Shown here piece by piece: positions 60,925 through 64,000 of a stretch of DNA of 64,000 bases. Within the stretch, counting starts at the first letter, position 1; every line of letters begins with the position of its first letter. The stretch is from NCBI RefSeq assembly GCF_024679095.1, contig NC_066577.1:5190348-5254347 (forward strand), in the 5' to 3' direction. Position numbers and translations under genes: made by a program. Under the pieces are notes generated by a model, which was not told where the DNA came from, did not search any database, and saw only the letters and a program-made list of their open reading frames with translations. The stretch comes from Eriocheir sinensis (Eukaryota > Arthropoda > Malacostraca > Decapoda > Varunidae).

Positions 60925-61080
60925 GCTAAACCATCCAAGTGAATCAAGAATGAGTTCTGGGCGGCAGCATGAGCCAATACTAAATGGCACCACTATAAAA
61001 AAAAAATTGCCTGCATCATGACGGGCCTGGGCCGACCGCCAGGCGCCTGAAGAAAACCTACCGGCGCTATAGGCAGGTGG

Positions 61081-61110
<30 letters not shown>
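60925..61110 (+). mobile_element. 5'-truncated SINE with poly(A) tail
   Basis: CCAAGTGAATCAAGAATGAG, CGGCAGCATGAGCCAATAC and CATGACGGGCCTGGGCCG match the 3' part of the SINE at 20,180-20,320. A pure A run (61079-61110) ends it. Confidence 0.8.
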
Positions 61111-61114
<4 letters not shown>

Positions 61115-62215
61115 CATCAGAAGAATGGACAAAGGTTTGTTAGTGGCACTTCAAGGTTATGCTACCTCTTCAAAGATTGGCCAGTCATGGTTTAAAGTGG
61201 AACAGGATAAACAAGAAACAGGTAGATATCTGTGGACACTACTGTTACTATCAATTGCCAGCCAATGGCAAAATTTGAACCTATGCTATCAAAAACATAA
61301 GACCCATATGCTGATCACTCGACTAATGTACTACACCCATTGAAACATAATAAAGAGTTTGAATATATCATTCAAAATTTCAACCTTTTTACATACGTTT
61401 TTTTTTAAGATATGAAGCCTACTGGTGTAACAGTTAAATATTGAACTCAATTTGTATGCAGAGATGTGAAGTATGTTATTAAGCTGTAATGTTTCCAACA
61501 GATTAGTTGTGATTAAAGCAACATGGAATAGTAACTAAAGAGGATAAATTATCACTGAGAAGAAGAGGTTCCTTACTATATTGTGGTGAGCTTGATGGAG
61601 TTTCCTCCAACCCATCAAGTTCACACCCTGTTGAGAGGCAATTTTTAATCAAAGTGAAAAATGGATGCAAATGGTCACTAAAACTAGTTATTATACTTGG
61701 TGTCACAAATTTGGGCAAGAATTTAGGAAGGACTCCCGGACTTGGCGTCACTGATGAGGTAAATGATCTCGTGCACTCATTGGGCTATAATATATACATT
61801 GTTATAATGTGTATTATTGTCTTGTTACTATATATTACCTACTGATAATGGAAATACATGTCAGGATTAATCATCAAATACAAGGAAAAAAGAATCATGT
61901 ATGGAAATTGTGAACTTTTAAGTTCATGTAACAAACAAGGTTTATTATACACAAAAGGTTGGATACTTCAGATGTAAAAGATTTTGGATATAACATCACC
62001 CCCTCCTCCATATTGGTTCTTTAAAGCAAGAGTTGACTACAGCTGATTATTATTTGGTTACCGACACTAAATTTTTTAGTGCAAACCATCTGGAAATCAA
62101 TGATCATTATAAGGAATACTTCTCATGAGTAGCTACTAAAACTTGATAACCTAGAAGGATGCACCATCAGACTGTAAAGGATAGATATATATATTATAAG
62201 ACATAGCTACATTGG
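61111..62215. other. AT-rich sequence, possible 3'UTR of the right-hand minus-strand gene
   Basis: Unique-looking. TTTATT near 61,940 would be AATAAA on the minus strand, a possible poly(A) signal for the gene whose last exon is at 62,775-62,860. No other feature seen. Confidence 0.3.
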
Positions 62216-62217
62216 TG

Positions 62218-62460
62218 GATCCAAAGGGGGGCCCAGGCCCCCCCAATGTTCCTGAGTGATACAGGAAAACTAGCTCCTAAAACAATGCTTTGGCACAAAG
62301 TCCAGGCCGTTATACCCATTGATTTAGGTCACCACCAGTTTTTCAAGACCAGGACTGCCGAGAATGGCTAATTGGTAATGCTAATGCTCCTTCCACCCGC
62401 AAAAAGTCTGACGTCCCCCCCAAAACTCATTTCCTGGATCTGCACCCAAAGACATACCGT
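62218..62460. mobile_element. Possible MITE with GGTGGATCCA / TGGATCTGCACC ends
   Basis: TGGTGGATCCAAAGGGGGGC on the left and CATTTCCTGGATCTGCACC on the right are imperfect inverted repeats flanking G- and C-runs, as in many hAT-like MITEs. Target duplications are not clear. Confidence 0.4.
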
Positions 62461-62774
62461 GACATGGTTCAGTGATCATGGACAAAAAAAAAATGTAAAG
62501 ACAATCAATATCCAATCATTTCAGAATACATAAAGCAGCATCCATATGAAGGAATTCTACAACTTAAAAGTGATGTTGAGCAGGGCATGTGTTAAGTGAC
62601 TTGCACAGTCTATTTTGTGAAGTCATAATTAGATTAATAACACAACAATCAACAAACACTAGATGAAGTATTCATACCAAAATCAGTACATGGAGCTGGT
62701 GCACTGCAATGGGAAGCACATTCCTGCAGCTCACCAAGAGGGTTGAATGATGCCATGTACTTCAGGGGGGGTGG

Positions 62775-62860
62775 CTAAATGTCTTCACCTTTGGCCTCTT
62801 TCTTGGACTCTCCCCCTTCAGCTGCCACATTCTCTTGGATGATATCGGACGTGTTCGGAT
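62775..62860 (-). CDS. Last coding exon of a second minus-strand gene
   Basis: A clean acceptor (CCACATCCCAACAG) opens a short frame encoding PNTSDIIQENVAAEGGESKK followed by EAKGEDI and a TAG stop at 62775-62777. The charged tail ending is typical of a real C-terminus and the sequence is free of repeats. The rest of the gene would lie beyond 64,000. Another frame through the same exon is also open but ends in a basic, less natural tail. I do not recognise the protein. Confidence 0.5.
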
Positions 62861-62864
62861 CTGT

Positions 62865-63520
62865 TGGGATGTGGTTGTGTTAGATGTGGAATAACATACG
62901 ACAGTGGAACATGGAAGGAAAGAGTATGTCCACACGGTAAAATACATAAAAAATTCTTTGGATACTGAAAGGATGTACAGGGATAACTGGGTGAGAAGGG
63001 AGAGAGATGCAGATTTTTATGTTAAAGAGCTAGTTACACCAATGAAGACTTAAGGCATACACATTCAGAAAGACCACAATTTTGGCTGCTAGACGGAAAA
63101 GCACTAGATGTCAAAGTGCCAGGACATTGAAGGAAGTAATAATAAGAAAAGCAATAATAATTAATGAGTATAAATATATTTCTGATATTTTTGTTTATCT
63201 TAATACTTGTATTGGAATTTTCAAACACTAAGAATATAATAAATAAATATTCATAAATTAATGAAAATAAATACATTAATTGTACTAATACTACCACTAA
63301 CAATATTAACAGCACTGCACCTAATAGACTGAGCAATAAACTGAGTCTGATATGTAACCATAATTAAACTGTCTCTGTCTGAGTGTTATGTGAAGCTTGC
63401 TCCATGCACCATGATAGGAATGGAATAGATGCATGCAGGTTGCTGAGATACTTACAGTCACCAGCCACTTGTAGATATGGCACCAAAATGTGTTGGAAGC
63501 ATTGGCGGCCAACTTCCATT
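62865..63520. other. AT-rich intronic sequence
   Basis: Presumed intron upstream of the 62,775-62,860 exon. Nothing else recognised. Confidence 0.5.
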
Positions 63521-63534
63521 TATTTAATTATTAT

Positions 63535-63790
63535 TTTCTTTAAACAAAGGAGACAGCTCAAGGGCAACAAAGCGTACTAGAAAAAAAAGCCCCTCTACTC
63601 ACCACTCCCAAACAGACAAAAGTAGAGTCTTGATACACTCTTCTTGAAGGTCAAATTATAGGCAGGAGGAAATGCAGACAATGGAAGGCTGTTCCAGAGT
63701 TTATCAGTGTAAGGGATGAAAGAGTGGAGATGCTGGTTAACTTTTGCATAAGATGTTTGGCAAGATAGAACATGCAGTAATTGACTTAAA
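63535..63790 (-). pseudogene. LINE ORF2 C-terminus and 3' tail, minus strand
   Basis: The minus strand encodes HSFIPYTDKLWNSLPLSAFP and NLTFKKSVSRLYFCLFGSGE then a stop. This is the typical C-terminal FxxRxxxLWNxLP segment of non-LTR retrotransposons. The GCCCTTGAGCTGTCTCC tail follows. Confidence 0.75.
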
Positions 63791-63824
63791 TTAGAAAAGT
63801 ATAAATATAGGAGGGAAATAGGCA

Positions 63825-64000
63825 GGCATTAGTTTAGTAATAGGGTGGTGGGGGATCGGAATAGACTCAGCAATCACATGAGTGGAGGGACGATAGCTTG
63901 TTTTAAGAGTAGACTGGATAGCTACATGGACGAGGATGACAGGTGATAATGGGGGGAATCTGGAGCTGCCGTATGTAGGCCATTCGGCCTCTTGCCGCGG
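63825..64000 (+). pseudogene. LINE ORF2 C-terminal fragment at the right edge
   Basis: VVGDRNRLSNHMSGGTIACF and KSRLDSYMDEDDR plus a stop at about 63940 resemble the ORF2 C-terminus of a different LINE family. The tail GTAGGCCATTCGGCCTCTTG continues to the window edge. Confidence 0.6.

Noticed and set aside
63383..63580. 65-codon plus-strand frame near the right edge
   Set aside because: It overlaps the LINE tail and A-rich sequence; no splice or homology support.

Overview
This window is eukaryotic nuclear DNA, most likely from a decapod crustacean (probably a brachyuran crab). The reasons are exons with GT-AG introns, a conserved nonsense-mediated-decay gene, arrays of the arthropod telomere pentamer TTAGG, extreme microsatellite density, and degenerate non-LTR retrotransposon and tRNA-derived SINE fragments. 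The species is an inference. No prokaryotic gene organisation is present, and only a small fraction of the window is coding.

Layout. (1) Bases 1-25,030 hold the 3' part of a plus-strand gene: seven phase-compatible exons between 20 and 22,456, a 2.6 kb 3'UTR and a good poly(A) signal at 25,023. It encodes at least 817 residues of acidic, Ser- and Pro-rich protein that I could not name. Short C-terminal motifs hint at an endocytic or clathrin accessory protein. (2) Bases 25,050-29,850 are intergenic: SINE copies, a 1.4 kb array of a 23-base unit and several DNA-transposon relics. (3) Bases 29,850-57,370 hold a complete minus-strand gene which I reconstructed exon by exon: SMG8, the subunit of the SMG1-SMG8-SMG9 complex that restrains SMG1 kinase in nonsense-mediated mRNA decay. 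It has 18 coding exons, every junction is in phase, and it predicts 986 residues, close to the human protein. (4) Bases 57,400-64,000 are AT-richer and contain a minisatellite region, a SINE, LINE remnants and the last coding exon of another minus-strand gene that continues to the right.

The most notable things are not genes. First, at least three groups of elements are bounded by TTAA and begin CCC / end GGG, as in piggyBac-type transposons. Two of these families carry an internal minisatellite (about 35 or about 105 bases) that differs greatly in copy number between insertions. Second, in both genes the simple repeats are strand-matched to transcription and sit at splice sites: GT runs begin at 5' splice sites, while pyrimidine tracts or AACCT arrays, which contain the branch-point-like word CTAAC, end just before 3' splice sites. 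Third, pieces of three SMG8 exons including their splice sites have been copied into neighbouring introns within TTAGG arrays. Fourth, a LINE reverse-transcriptase segment has been amplified in frame as ten 32-residue repeats, and a SINE 3' half has become a 106-109 base tandem array.
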